A stretch of DNA of 64,000 nucleotides from Streptomyces typhae (GCF_009755605.1 NZ_WPNZ01000009.1:248001-312000), one strand, 5' to 3'. Counted from the first letter of the stretch, positions 46,047 through 55,144 are shown. Numbers and translations are program-made. The notes: generated from the letters alone by a model not told the origin.

Positions 46047-47461
46047 TAGTGGTGGAACCCGGTCGCCGCCCCCCGGTCCCGGGTGAGGGGCCCGCCCTGG
46101 CGCCGCAGCTCGGGCAGCAACCGCCCGAGATCCTCGGTGAAGAGCTCCGCGAGATCGGTCGAGAACCCGTTCCGGCACACCACGCGCAGCACGGCCAGAT
46201 CCTCCCGGTGCGCCGGGAACGTGTAGGCGGGCACCAGCCACCCCCGCTCCCGCAACCGCCGGGCCACGTCGAAGACGTCGTACGCGGTGACGTCGTCCCC
46301 CGTGGTGAAGGCGAAGACCGGCAACTCGTCCCCCCGGGTGAGCAGCCGGAAGTCCCCGAGGTCCGCGATCCGCCCGGCGACCCCCCGCGCCACGTCCCGG
46401 GAGGCCTGCTGCACCGCCCGGTACCCCTCCCGGCCGAGCCGCAGGAAGGTGTAGTACTGCGCCACGACCTGCGCGCCGGGCCGGGAGAAGTTCAGGGCGA
46501 ACGTCGGCATGTCGCCGCCCAGATAGTTCACCCGGAACACCAGTTCCTCGGGCAGCTCGGCGGGCGTGCGCCACAGGGCCCAGCCGACGCCGGGGTAGAC
46601 CAGGCCGTACTTGTGGCCGGAGGTGTTGATCGACGAGACGCGCGGCAGCCGGAAGTCCCAGACCAGGTCCTCGTCGAGGAACGGGGCGATCATCGCCCCG
46701 GAGGCGCCGTCGACGTGCACCGGCACGTCGAGCCCCGTGCGCTCCTGGAGGGCGTCGAGGGCGGCGCAGACCTCCGCCACCGGCTCGTACGACCCGTCGA
46801 AGGTCGAGCCGAGGACGGTGACGACACCGATGGTGTTCTCGTCGCAGAGCTCGGCGGCGGCCTCGGGGGAGAGGTGGTACCGCTCGCCCTCCATGGGCAC
46901 CTGGCGCGCCTCCACCTCCCAGAAGTCGCAGAACTTCTCCCAGCAGACCTGCACGTTCACGCCCATCACCAGGTTCGGGCGGGCCTCCCGGGAGGGATAG
47001 CGGTCGGCGTTCCGCTTCGCCCAGCGGCGCTTGAGCGCCATCCCGGCGAGCATGCAGGCCTCACTGGAACCGGTGGTGGAGCAGCCGACGGCCGTCGCCG
47101 GGTCCGGGGCGTTCCACAGGTCGGCGAGCATCGCCACACAGCGCCGCTCCAGCTCCGCCGTGCGCGGGTACTCGTCCTTGTCGATCATGTTCTTGTCCCG
47201 GCACTCCGCCATCAGGACACCGGCCTGCGGCTCCATCCAGGTGGTGACGAAGGTGGCCAGGTTGAGCCGTGCGTTCCCGTCGAGCATCAGCTCGTCGTGG
47301 ACCAGCTGGTACGCCGTCATGGGCGGCATCGGGTCCTTCGGGAGCCGGTGCTTGGGCGGGGCGTGCGTCATGCCGCCGACGGGGTTCGCCTCGCCGTAGA
47401 ACGGATTGACGGACAGCGGACGGTCGTCGTGGTGACCGTCCGCGCCACGGTGCAGCGACAT
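46046..47461 (-). CDS. gadB: Glutamate decarboxylase, PLP-dependent
   Basis: The product is 471 residues. It decarboxylates L-glutamate to GABA, a route used in acid stress and nitrogen metabolism. The PLP Lys is Lys284 in SINTSGHKYGLVYPGVGW. Other family motifs are VGCSTTGSSEACMLAGMALKRRW and VPVHVDGASGAM. The length and the C-terminal FHH match Streptomyces GADs as I recall them. The stop codon TAG spans the IS630 junction: TA is the target dinucleotide and G comes from the element, so insertion left the protein intact but removed its native 3' region. No antiporter gene is beside it. Confidence 0.93.
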   Translation of the reverse strand: MSLHRGADGHHDDRPLSVNPFYGEANPVGGMTHAPPKHRLPKDPMPPMTAYQLVHDELMLDGNARLNLATFVTTWMEPQAGVLMAECRDKNMIDKDEYPRTAELERRCVAMLADLWNAPDPATAVGCSTTGSSEACMLAGMALKRRWAKRNADRYPSREARPNLVMGVNVQVCWEKFCDFWEVEARQVPMEGERYHLSPEAAAELCDENTIGVVTVLGSTFDGSYEPVAEVCAALDALQERTGLDVPVHVDGASGAMIAPFLDEDLVWDFRLPRVSSINTSGHKYGLVYPGVGWALWRTPAELPEELVFRVNYLGGDMPTFALNFSRPGAQVVAQYYTFLRLGREGYRAVQQASRDVARGVAGRIADLGDFRLLTRGDELPVFAFTTGDDVTAYDVFDVARRLRERGWLVPAYTFPAHREDLAVLRVVCRNGFSTDLAELFTEDLGRLLPELRRQGGPLTRDRGAATGFHH

Positions 47462-47589
47462 GGCGGTGCCTCCGTTGCTCTCGCCGTCACTGTAAGCGGG
47501 CAAACAGGACATGACATCCCGGGAACCGGACAGGGCGCCCCGGAACATCGGAACGTCGGACCAGGTCAGGGCACCCCGGAACACCGGAC

Positions 47590-47620
47590 TTGCACCTCAC
47601 GTGGCGTGAGGTCCCAGGCT
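47590..47620 (+). promoter_or_regulatory. tipA-type promoter with MerR operator
   Basis: TTGCAC (-35, 47590-47595) is separated by 19 bp from CAGGCT (47615-47620). The spacer contains the perfect dyad ACCTCACG-TGG-CGTGAGGT (47594-47612). A long spacer with a central dyad is the rule for MerR-activated promoters. The TTGCACCTCACGT start matches my memory of the S. lividans tipA promoter induced by thiostrepton. Confidence 0.85.
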
Positions 47621-47682
47621 GTGACGCGTACCGAGCTTGAGAAGCGGGGGCCGAAGCCCCGAGAGGCAGGACGGGCGGAGCC

Positions 47683-48489
47683 ATGAGCCATTCCGTGGGA
47701 CAGGTCGCCGGGTTCGCCGGGATCACGGTGCGCACGCTGCATCACTACGACGAGATCGGGCTGCTCGCGCCGAGCGAGCGCAGCCACGCCGGCCACCGGC
47801 GCTACAGCGACGCGGACCTGGACCGGCTGCAGCAGATCCTGTTCTACCGGGAGCTGGGCTTCCCCTTGGACGAGGTCGCGACGCTGCTCGACGACCCGGA
47901 CGCGGACCCGCGCGCCCACCTGCGCCGTCAGCACGAGCTGCTGTCCGCCCGCATCACCAGGCTCCAGCAGATGGTCACGGCCGTCGAGACCGCCATGGAG
48001 GCGAAACGCATGGGCATCAACCTCACCCCCGAGGAGAAGTTCGAGGTCTTCGGAGACCACGACCCGGACCAGTACGCCGAGGAGGTGGAGCGCCGCTGGG
48101 GCGACACGGAGGCGTACGCGGAGTCGCAGCGCCGCGCCGCCTCGTACACGAAGGAGGACTGGAAGCGGCTGACCGCAGAGCTCGACGCGATCCACGCCCG
48201 GATGGCCGGCCTTCTCGCCGCCGGCCACGCCCCGGACTCCCCGGAGGCCATGGACGTCGCCGAGGAGCACCGCCTCTTCATCACGGCCCGCTACTACGGG
48301 TGCGGCCACGAGCTGCACACCTGTCTCGGCGACATGTACGTGTCCGACCCGCGCTTCACGGCAACCTATGAGGCCGTCCGCCCGGGGCTCGCGGTTTACC
48401 TCCGCGACGCCATCCACGCGAACGCGGCCCGCGCGAGGGTGAAGGGGGACTCCGGGGCCGAAGGGGCCGAGGGGGCCAAAGGGGCCTGA
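47683..48489 (+). CDS. tipA: TipAL-type MerR regulator, thiopeptide sensor
   Basis: The product is 268 residues. The MerR winged helix (VGQVAGFAGITVRTLHHYDEIGLLAPSERSHAGHRRYSDADLDRLQQILFYRELGFPLDEV) is followed by a coiled coil and a TipAS domain (residues about 110-255: FEVFGDHDPDQYAEEVERRWGDTEAY ... RYYGCGHELHTCLGDMYVSDPRF). In S. lividans, TipAS traps thiopeptides such as thiostrepton, with the complex activating the tipA promoter. The Cys residues in YYGCGHELHTC include the position that binds the antibiotic covalently, as I recall. An internal start giving TipAS alone is typical. The tail is acidic/Ala-Gly repeats (GAEGAEGAKGA). Confidence 0.92.
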   Translation: MSHSVGQVAGFAGITVRTLHHYDEIGLLAPSERSHAGHRRYSDADLDRLQQILFYRELGFPLDEVATLLDDPDADPRAHLRRQHELLSARITRLQQMVTAVETAMEAKRMGINLTPEEKFEVFGDHDPDQYAEEVERRWGDTEAYAESQRRAASYTKEDWKRLTAELDAIHARMAGLLAAGHAPDSPEAMDVAEEHRLFITARYYGCGHELHTCLGDMYVSDPRFTATYEAVRPGLAVYLRDAIHANAARARVKGDSGAEGAEGAKGA

Positions 48490-48644
48490 GTGGGCTCAGG
48501 GGGCGCCCGGGGGGGGCGTACTCGCCCTGGAACCTGTCCGTGTCACCTCGCGTTGGTAACTTTGGGCGGCGACCGCTGTCATCACATCGCACGGCCGCCC
48601 CCGAAGCCCGCCGCACTTCCTCACACCCTCAGGAGCCCGGAACC

Positions 48645-49946
48645 GTGACGACGCTTGCGCTCGGACCAAGCTGGCTGGATCCGGACTACCTGCTGAACCA
48701 GTTCGGTCTGTGGGGCCTGCTCCTGATCGTCTTCGCCGAGTCGGGCCTGCTCATCGGCTTCTTCCTGCCCGGTGACTCGCTCCTCTTCACCACCGGCCTG
48801 CTGATCACGACGAACAAGCTGGACACCCCGCTGTGGCTGGCCTGCATCCTGATCTGCATCGCCGCGATCGCCGGTGACCAGGCGGGCTATCTCTTCGGCA
48901 AGAAGGTCGGCCCGTCCCTGTTCAACCGCCCGGACTCCAAGCTGTTCAAGCAGGAGAACGTGGTCAAGGCCCATGAGTTCTTCGAGAAGCACGGCCCGAA
49001 GTCCCTGGTCCTGGCCCGCTTCGTGCCGATCGTGCGGACGTTCACGCCGATCATCGCGGGCGTCAGCGGCATGCGGTACCGCTCGTTCATCACGTTCAAC
49101 ATCCTCGGCGGCATCCTGTGGGGCGCGGGCGTCACGCTGCTCGGCGCCTGGCTCGGCAAGCACGAGTTCGTCCACAAGAACATCGAGGCGATCCTCATCC
49201 TGATCGTCCTGATCTCGGTGGTGCCGATCATCATCGAGTTCCTGCGGGCCCGCGGCAAGGGCAAGAAGGCGGCGACCTCCGGATCCGACGACCAGGCCTC
49301 CTCGGCCCAGGCTTCGGCGCAGGCTTCGGGGCAGTCCTCCGCGCAGCCCTCGGCTCAGGACGACGGCCACACCGGCGGTCAGCAGTACCAGGCGCAGCAG
49401 CAGCCGCAGTACCCGTACCAGGGCCAGTACGGCGATCAGCAGTACCAGAACCCCCACCAGCCCCAGACCCCCCACCAGCCCCAGTACCCGGGCCAGCAGC
49501 AGTACCAGGCCGGTCAGTACGGCAGCCAGCAGCAGCACCAGGGCGGTCAGCAGTACCAGGGCCAGTACGGCCAGCAGCAGTACCGGGGCCAGTACGGCGA
49601 TCAGCAGCAGTACGGGGGCGACCAGCAGCACGGGGGCGACCAGCAGTACGGCGGGCAGCAGCAGTACGGCGGGCAGTACCAGGGACAACCCCAGCACCAG
49701 GACGGCCAGGGCCAGTACCCCGACCAGCAGACCCAGTTCCTGGGACAGCAGCCCCTGTATCCGAACCAGCAGGGTGTGAACCAGCAGGGTGTGAACCAGC
49801 AGGGCGCGAACCAGCAGGGCGCGAACCAGCAGGGCGCGAACCCCCAGGCCCCGGACCCCCAGGCCCCGGACCACCAGACCCAGTACCTGCGGCGGCAGCC
49901 TCCCGGCCCCGACGACTCCGAGCAGCAGCACCGGAACAGGTACTAG
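48645..49946 (+). CDS. DedA-family membrane protein with prion-like Gln/Tyr/Gly-rich tail
   Basis: The product is 433 residues from GTG; AGGAG lies 9 nt upstream. Residues 10-210 are the DedA/SNARE-associated fold: FAESGLLIGFFLPGDSLLFT, GDQAGYLFGKKVGP and RFVPIVRTFTPIIAGVSGMRYRSF. DedA proteins move lipid carriers such as undecaprenyl phosphate across the membrane. Residues 220-430 are of an unusual composition: almost only Gln, Tyr, Gly, Pro, Asn, with repeats such as QQYGGDQQ and NQQGANQQGA. The tail is cytoplasmic by topology and prone to form condensates or scaffolds (inference). Typical DedA proteins are about 200-220 residues, so the tail doubles the size. Confidence 0.88.
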   Translation: MTTLALGPSWLDPDYLLNQFGLWGLLLIVFAESGLLIGFFLPGDSLLFTTGLLITTNKLDTPLWLACILICIAAIAGDQAGYLFGKKVGPSLFNRPDSKLFKQENVVKAHEFFEKHGPKSLVLARFVPIVRTFTPIIAGVSGMRYRSFITFNILGGILWGAGVTLLGAWLGKHEFVHKNIEAILILIVLISVVPIIIEFLRARGKGKKAATSGSDDQASSAQASAQASGQSSAQPSAQDDGHTGGQQYQAQQQPQYPYQGQYGDQQYQNPHQPQTPHQPQYPGQQQYQAGQYGSQQQHQGGQQYQGQYGQQQYRGQYGDQQQYGGDQQHGGDQQYGGQQQYGGQYQGQPQHQDGQGQYPDQQTQFLGQQPLYPNQQGVNQQGVNQQGANQQGANQQGANPQAPDPQAPDHQTQYLRRQPPGPDDSEQQHRNRY

Positions 49947-49960
49947 CCGCGTCGCTGGAA

Positions 49961-49996
49961 CAGGTACAGGTACAGGTACAGGTACAGGTACAGGTA
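49961..49996 (+). repeat. Six tandem CAGGTA hexamers after the dedA-like gene
   Basis: Six perfect CAGGTA units, 15 bp after the dedA stop, followed by CTGATACTGGTACTAG. They lie between the convergent DedA and ThrE-like genes. Their 6-bp period resembles the slippage-type repeats inside genes of this window. Confidence 0.85.
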
Positions 49997-50008
49997 CTGA
50001 TACTGGTA

Positions 50009-51670
50009 CTAGAAGCCACGCGTCCGCTTGGCCGCGCGGCGCCCCCGCTGGTCCTGCGCCGACGGCGCCTTGAGGAAGAGGCGGGACAGCTCACCGCCGA
50101 GGTTCACGCCGATCGCGATGGCCAGGGCGAGCGCCGCCGCCTTGGAGAGCGAGGCGAGACCCGGGTTCAGGTTGTTGCGGGCGATCTCCAGGAGCCCGAA
50201 GTACGTCGCGCTACCGGGAAGCAGCGGCCCGATCGCCGCCGTCACGAACGGCAGCGCGGACGCGAACCGGTAGCGCGAGAGAAGCTGTCCGAACAGGCCC
50301 ACGAGCCCCGCGGCGACCGCCGTGGCCGCCACCGGGGAGATATCCCCGGCCCGCGCCAGCGCGCCGTAGACCACCCAGGCGACCCCGCCGTTCAAGGTGA
50401 CAAGCAGCACGGTTGAACGTTCCTGCTGAAGCAGTATCGCGAAGGCGAGGCTCAGCGACATGGACGCGGCGGTCTGGATCCACGGCCGGTCGCTGGTGTG
50501 GATCGACGTCTCCGGGTTGAGGCCCGCGTCGAGGGTCACGCCGAGATAGAGCACCATCAGGACGCCGCAGACGATGCCGACGATCAGATACCCGACTTCC
50601 AGGAGCCGGGCGGCCGCGGTGATGTAGTAGCCGGTCAGACCGTCCTGGACGCCCGCGACGAGGGCCCGCCCGGGGATCAGCGCGAACAGCCCACCGGTGA
50701 TCACCGCGGACGCCTTCACGTCCGGCAGGTCGAGCAGGCTGATCGCCACGCCCATGGCAGCGGGCGGCATCGCCGCGACGACGAACTGGTAGAACTCCGG
50801 CAATCCGCGCCCGGCGCACAGCCACGCGAGCCGGTCGCCGAGCATCGCGCCCACCGCGGCCGCGACGAACACGAGCACGTCACCGCCGACGAGCACGGAC
50901 GCGGAACCAGCGAGGAGGCCCGCCGCCGCCGTCAGGGCCCAGCCCGGGTAGGGGTGCCGGTTGCGGCGCACCTCGGCGAGGCGCCGGTAGGCCTCCTCCA
51001 GGGAGACTTCGACGTCCTCGGAGCTGATGTCGTCCACGAGCTGGTACACGGCCGCGAGCCGCGTGTAGTCGGTGCCGCGGCGACGGACCGTGCGCGACGC
51101 CGTCACCGGGTCGTCGACCAGGGACGGCTGGTACGAGATGGCGATCAGCGTGAACGTGACGTTCGGCTCGCAGCGGTCGAGGCCGTAGGAGTGCGTGACG
51201 GCGAACATCGCCGCCTCCACGTCCTCCGCGCCCTCGCCGCCGGCCAGGAGCAGCTCGCCGATGCGCAGCGTCAGGTCCAGGACGCGGGGCACGGCGCGCC
51301 CCTCGTCGTCCTCCTGCTTCTGCGTGGGCTCCGGCGCAGGGCGCTCGGCGACCGGGGTGCGCAGCATCGTGCGCATCCGGTCCTGCCAGGGCGCCTCCTT
51401 GGTCAGCCGGATGATGGGCACCCCGCCGGCCGGAGTGAAGGCGGGTGGCTGCTGCCGGGAGTCGTAGGTCTCCGGCGGGGTGAACGCCGAGGACTCGCTC
51501 TCCTCGGGCAACTGCGGGATCCTGAGGCCCGTCGGGATCGTGAACTCGGAGGACGGATGGTCCTCCTCGGCCACGGCCACGGCCGTCTGGTCCACGCCGC
51601 CCACCGGGGCGAAGGCGCTGTGCGCCTCGTCCGACTGCGGCTTGCGGTCTTCCTCCTCCGGTTCAGCCAC
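50009..51670 (-). CDS. ThrE-type threonine/serine exporter family protein
   Basis: The product is 553 residues from GTG (VAEPEEEDRKPQ). The first 120 residues are a disordered acidic/Pro-rich head. ThrE domain (DUF1212) covers about 130-370: RVLDLTLRIGELLLAGGEGAEDVEAAMFAVTHSYGLDRCEPNVTFTLIAISY. Membrane helices run through the DUF3815-type second half (AASMSLSLAFAILLQQERSTVLLVTLNGGVAW ... FVTAAIGPLLPGSATYFGLLEIARNN). Fused ThrE/YjjP-YjjB proteins export amino or dicarboxylic acids. Convergent with the dedA-like gene. Confidence 0.88.
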   Translation of the reverse strand: MAEPEEEDRKPQSDEAHSAFAPVGGVDQTAVAVAEEDHPSSEFTIPTGLRIPQLPEESESSAFTPPETYDSRQQPPAFTPAGGVPIIRLTKEAPWQDRMRTMLRTPVAERPAPEPTQKQEDDEGRAVPRVLDLTLRIGELLLAGGEGAEDVEAAMFAVTHSYGLDRCEPNVTFTLIAISYQPSLVDDPVTASRTVRRRGTDYTRLAAVYQLVDDISSEDVEVSLEEAYRRLAEVRRNRHPYPGWALTAAAGLLAGSASVLVGGDVLVFVAAAVGAMLGDRLAWLCAGRGLPEFYQFVVAAMPPAAMGVAISLLDLPDVKASAVITGGLFALIPGRALVAGVQDGLTGYYITAAARLLEVGYLIVGIVCGVLMVLYLGVTLDAGLNPETSIHTSDRPWIQTAASMSLSLAFAILLQQERSTVLLVTLNGGVAWVVYGALARAGDISPVAATAVAAGLVGLFGQLLSRYRFASALPFVTAAIGPLLPGSATYFGLLEIARNNLNPGLASLSKAAALALAIAIGVNLGGELSRLFLKAPSAQDQRGRRAAKRTRGF

Positions 51671-51776
51671 CGGTGATGCCTCGCTCCTATGTGCGTACGT
51701 GTCGTTGCGCGCCCTACGTACGTCAGTATGCGCACGACGTGCGTAGGTATGCGTCTGCATCCGCGGCGCATACGCG

Positions 51777-51815
51777 GACGGGCCGCGTGACCTGGTGGAG
51801 GTCACGCGGCCCGTC
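51777..51815 (-). terminator. Strong hairpin after ppa
   Basis: A perfect 16-bp stem (51777-51792 with 51800-51815; GACGGGCCGCGTGACC) and a 7-nt loop, 21 bp beyond the ppa stop on the minus strand. No U-tract follows, as is common in Streptomyces. The 106 bp to its left (51671-51776) is the promoter region of the ThrE-like gene and contains several ACGTGCG/TACGTACG motifs. Confidence 0.85.
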
Positions 51816-51835
51816 GGTTACGGCTTTGGGGATGC

Positions 51836-52327
51836 TCAGTGGCCGCCGTGCGCCTCGAAGCGCTTGTACGAGGCCTCGATCTCGGCCTCGGCGTCGGTGC
51901 GGCCGACCCAGTCGGCGCCCTCGACGGACTTGCCGGGCTCCAGGTCCTTGTAGACCTCGAAGAAGTGCTGGATCTCCAGGCGGTCGAACTCGGACACGTG
52001 GTGGATGTCGCGCAGGTGCTCCACGCGCGGGTCGGAGGCGGGCACGCACAGCAGCTTGTCGTCGCCGCCGGCCTCGTCCGTCATCCGGAACATGCCGATC
52101 GCGCGGCACTTGATGAGGCAGCCGGGGAAGGTCGGCTCGTCCAGGATGACCAGGGCGTCCAGCGGGTCGCCGTCCTCACCCAGGGTGTTCTCGACGAAGC
52201 CGTAGTCCGCCGGGTAGCTGGTGGACGTGAAGAGTCGACGGTCCAGGCGGATGCGGCCGGTCTCGTGGTCGACCTCGTACTTGTTCCGCGAACCCTTCGG
52301 AATCTCGATGGTGACGTCGAACTCCAC
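51836..52327 (-). CDS. ppa: Inorganic pyrophosphatase
   Basis: The product is 163 residues; GTG start with GGAGGAG 6 nt upstream. It hydrolyses pyrophosphate to phosphate in the cytoplasm, pulling biosynthetic reactions. Family I motifs are complete: EIPKGSRNKYEVD, the YPADYGFV strand, and the metal-binding DPLDALV and FPGCLIKCRAIG segments. The next housekeeping gene, dacB, is divergent over 85 bp. A hairpin terminator follows. Confidence 0.97.
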   Translation of the reverse strand: MEFDVTIEIPKGSRNKYEVDHETGRIRLDRRLFTSTSYPADYGFVENTLGEDGDPLDALVILDEPTFPGCLIKCRAIGMFRMTDEAGGDDKLLCVPASDPRVEHLRDIHHVSEFDRLEIQHFFEVYKDLEPGKSVEGADWVGRTDAEAEIEASYKRFEAHGGH

Positions 52328-52412
52328 GGGTGGCTCCTCCATGATCAGCACATACTTCGGGTGGTTAAGTGTCCCTCACGCAGATGTGTGATCGCGAAAG
52401 GGGCAGGTCGTC

Positions 52413-53927
52413 GTGGACGAGCGCAAGCCTGGGCAGCAGCTTCACAAGCTGCTGGTGCTTCTGAGGCGGCTTGCCGTCAAGCCTCCCGCGAAACTCAGGA
52501 CCTGGCAGCTCACGGCCGTCTCGGCCGCTGCCGGCCTCGTCGTCGCGGCCGTGGCGATTGCCGCGGCCGGCCCCTGGGACTCCTCCGGTCAGCGTACGGC
52601 CGAGCGGCAGCTCGCGGCTTCCCGGGAGGCCGGGGGTGGCGGAGATCACGCCGGGGCGCCGGGCGGCGAGGCGTCCGACGCGGCGCCAAGCGCCCCCGCC
52701 GTGCTCGCCGGACTCAGCCGTTCCGCCCGTACCGGCGACGGGACGGGCACCAAGCCTCTCGCCGCCGTGCTCGACCCGCTCATGGACGACTCCAAGCTGG
52801 GCCCCGAGCGCGCCGCGGTGGTCGTGGACGTGGCCTCAGGCAAGCGCGTGTACGGCAAGGGGTCGGGGCGCGAGCTGACCCCCGCGTCCACCACGAAGAT
52901 CGCCACGGCGGTCGCCGCGCTGTCCGCCCTCGGCCCCGACCACCGGCTGACCACGAGAACCGTCGTCGAGCCCGGCTCCCGCGATGTCGTCCTCGTCGGC
53001 GGCGGCGACCCGACGCTGACCGCCCGCGGCGAGGGCCGCTACGTGGCCGAGTCCGCGAGCCTGCGCGAGCTGGCCGACGCCACCGCGGAGGCCCTCAAGA
53101 AGCGCGGCACCGACCAGGACGTATCCCTTTTCTACGACACGTCCCGCTATTCCGGTCCGCCGCAGCACCCCATCGGCCCCAACGAGAACATCGCCCCCGT
53201 CAGCGCCCTCATGGCCGACGAGGGCCGCCTGGACACCTCCTCGTCGGGGACCGCGCCGCGCACCGCCGAGCCCGCCGGCGACGCCGCCCGGAACTTCGCC
53301 AACCTGCTGCGCGAACGCGGCATCGGCATCAAGGCCGACCCGGACGCCAAGAAGGCGGGCGCGCGCGCCGAGCACCTGGCGAGCACCCGGTCCCAGCCCC
53401 TGTCGGCCCTCGTCGAGCGGATGCTGACGCACAGCGACAACGACATCGCCGAGGCCCTGGCACGCGAGACCGCCGTGGCCGCGGGCGAGCCCGCGAGCTT
53501 CGAGGGCGGCGCACGGGCGGTGCGGGCCCAGCTCGGCAAGCTCGGCCTGCCGCTCGACGGGGCCGTGTTCGACGACGGCAGCGGACTCGACCGGGACGAC
53601 CGGCTCAGCGCACAGCTCCTCACCGCCCTCCTGAAGCGGGCCGCGGGCCCCGGCCACCCCGAGCTGCGCCCAGTGATCACCGGCCTGCCGGTCGCCGGAT
53701 TCACCGGCACCCTGGTCAGCCGCTACCCGGACGCGTCCGCGGGCACCGGCCTCGTACGCGCCAAGACCGGCACCCTCACCGGTGTGAACAGCCTCGCGGG
53801 CACCGTGGTCGACGCGAACGGCCGACTCCTGGTCTTCGCGTTCATGACCACGGGCACGACGGACCCCCAGGGGGCCCAGTCGACGCTGGACGCCATGGCG
53901 ACGGCTCTCGCGGTCCGCGGGTCGTAG
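52413..53927 (+). CDS. dacB: D-alanyl-D-alanine carboxypeptidase/endopeptidase, PBP4 type
   Basis: The product is 504 residues from GTG. An N-terminal membrane anchor (LTAVSAAAGLVVAAVAIAAA, residues 33-52) follows a basic head, and a Gly/Ala/Asp linker leads to the catalytic domain. The three penicillin-binding motifs are there: SxxK as Ser159-Thr-Thr-Lys162, SDN in LTHSDNDIAEALAR, and KTG in RAKTGTLTGV. It trims or cleaves peptidoglycan stem peptides outside the cell. The inserted domains between SxxK and SDN are of normal PBP4 size. Confidence 0.95.
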   Translation: MDERKPGQQLHKLLVLLRRLAVKPPAKLRTWQLTAVSAAAGLVVAAVAIAAAGPWDSSGQRTAERQLAASREAGGGGDHAGAPGGEASDAAPSAPAVLAGLSRSARTGDGTGTKPLAAVLDPLMDDSKLGPERAAVVVDVASGKRVYGKGSGRELTPASTTKIATAVAALSALGPDHRLTTRTVVEPGSRDVVLVGGGDPTLTARGEGRYVAESASLRELADATAEALKKRGTDQDVSLFYDTSRYSGPPQHPIGPNENIAPVSALMADEGRLDTSSSGTAPRTAEPAGDAARNFANLLRERGIGIKADPDAKKAGARAEHLASTRSQPLSALVERMLTHSDNDIAEALARETAVAAGEPASFEGGARAVRAQLGKLGLPLDGAVFDDGSGLDRDDRLSAQLLTALLKRAAGPGHPELRPVITGLPVAGFTGTLVSRYPDASAGTGLVRAKTGTLTGVNSLAGTVVDANGRLLVFAFMTTGTTDPQGAQSTLDAMATALAVRGS

Positions 53928-54007
53928 CGCGCACCGCCCCGTGCGGAACGGACAACGGCACCCCCATCCCCGTACGCGGGAGCAGCGGACCCCGTACGGT
54001 TGACGGC

Positions 54008-55144
54008 ATGACGAGCCTCGGTGGTGCGGAGATGGTCGACTGGAACCTCGCGGTGGCGACCGCGACCCGGCTCGTGCGGCCGGGCCCGGAGGTGAGCCGG
54101 GACGAGGCCCGCGCGGTGGTCGCGGAGCTGCGCAAACACGCCAAGTCCTCGGAAGGGCACGTCCGTTCCTTCACCCGGATGGGGACGGAGGACATCCACG
54201 ACACCCCCGTTCTGGTGGTGGACCGCGCGGGCTGGGTGCGGGCCAACGTCGCGGGCTTCCGCGAGGTGCTCAAGCCGCTCCTGGAGAAGATGAAGGACCG
54301 CCGCGGCGGCGGCCCCGGCGGTGCCGTGCTCGGCGCGGTCGGCGGCAAGGTGACGGGCGTCGAACTCGGCATGCTGCTGTCCTTCCTGGCCTCCCGCGTC
54401 CTCGGCCAGTACGAGACCTTCGCCCCCGCCACCCGCGACCTGCCGGCCGGCGCGAACGGCGGCGGGCGGCTCCTGCTCGTGGCGCCCAACATCGTCCACG
54501 TGGAGCGCGAACTCGACGTGGACCCGCACGACTTCCGGCTCTGGGTGTGCCTGCACGAGGAGACCCACCGCACCCAGTTCTCGTCCGTGCCGTGGCTGCG
54601 CGACCACCTGGAGGGCGAGATCCAGGCCTTCCTCGGCGAGACCGACGTCGACCCGATGACCGTCCTGGAGCGCATCAGGGAGGCCGCCCAGTCGCTGGCG
54701 GGCGGCCGCTCCGACGGCGCGGAGGACGACGAGGGCACGACCGGCGGCGGCCGCTCCTTCGTGGAGATCGTCCAGACCCCGGCGCAGCGCGAGATCCTGG
54801 CCCGTCTGACCGCCGTCATGTCCCTGCTCGAAGGCCACGCGGACTACGTCATGGACGGCGTCGGACCCGATGTCGTGCCGTCCGTCACGGAGATCCGGGA
54901 GAAGTTCAAGGAGCGCCGCCAGCGCGGCGCCAGCCGCCTCGACCAGGCGCTGCGCAAGCTGCTCGGCCTGGACGCGAAGCTGCGGCAGTACCGTGACGGC
55001 GAGCGGTTCGTACGGGCGGTCGTGGACGAGGTCGGCATGGACGGCTTCAACCGCGTGTGGACCTCCCCGAACACGCTTCCCACCAAGGCCGAGATCGCCA
55101 AACCGGCGGACTGGGTCGCACGGGTGCACCGTAGGGCGGACTGA
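54008..55144 (+). CDS. Zinc-dependent metalloprotease, zincin_2/DUF2342 family
   Basis: The product is 378 residues. The zinc motif is HEETH (residues 183-187) in LWVCLHEETHRTQF; a GHADYVMDG segment further on supplies the third ligand region. The family is conserved in actinobacteria next to dacB and tilS and has been called coenzyme-F420-biosynthesis-associated, with no known substrate. The C-terminal ERRQRGASRLDQALRKLLGLDAKLRQY region is a conserved feature of the family. The gene is 80 bp after dacB. Confidence 0.9.
   Translation: MTSLGGAEMVDWNLAVATATRLVRPGPEVSRDEARAVVAELRKHAKSSEGHVRSFTRMGTEDIHDTPVLVVDRAGWVRANVAGFREVLKPLLEKMKDRRGGGPGGAVLGAVGGKVTGVELGMLLSFLASRVLGQYETFAPATRDLPAGANGGGRLLLVAPNIVHVERELDVDPHDFRLWVCLHEETHRTQFSSVPWLRDHLEGEIQAFLGETDVDPMTVLERIREAAQSLAGGRSDGAEDDEGTTGGGRSFVEIVQTPAQREILARLTAVMSLLEGHADYVMDGVGPDVVPSVTEIREKFKERRQRGASRLDQALRKLLGLDAKLRQYRDGERFVRAVVDEVGMDGFNRVWTSPNTLPTKAEIAKPADWVARVHRRAD

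Noticed and set aside
49700..50007. Short regular repeats that might be mistaken for a CRISPR array
   Set aside because: The units are 6-12 bp, contiguous and in a coding frame or CAGGTA hexamers; there are no unique spacers.
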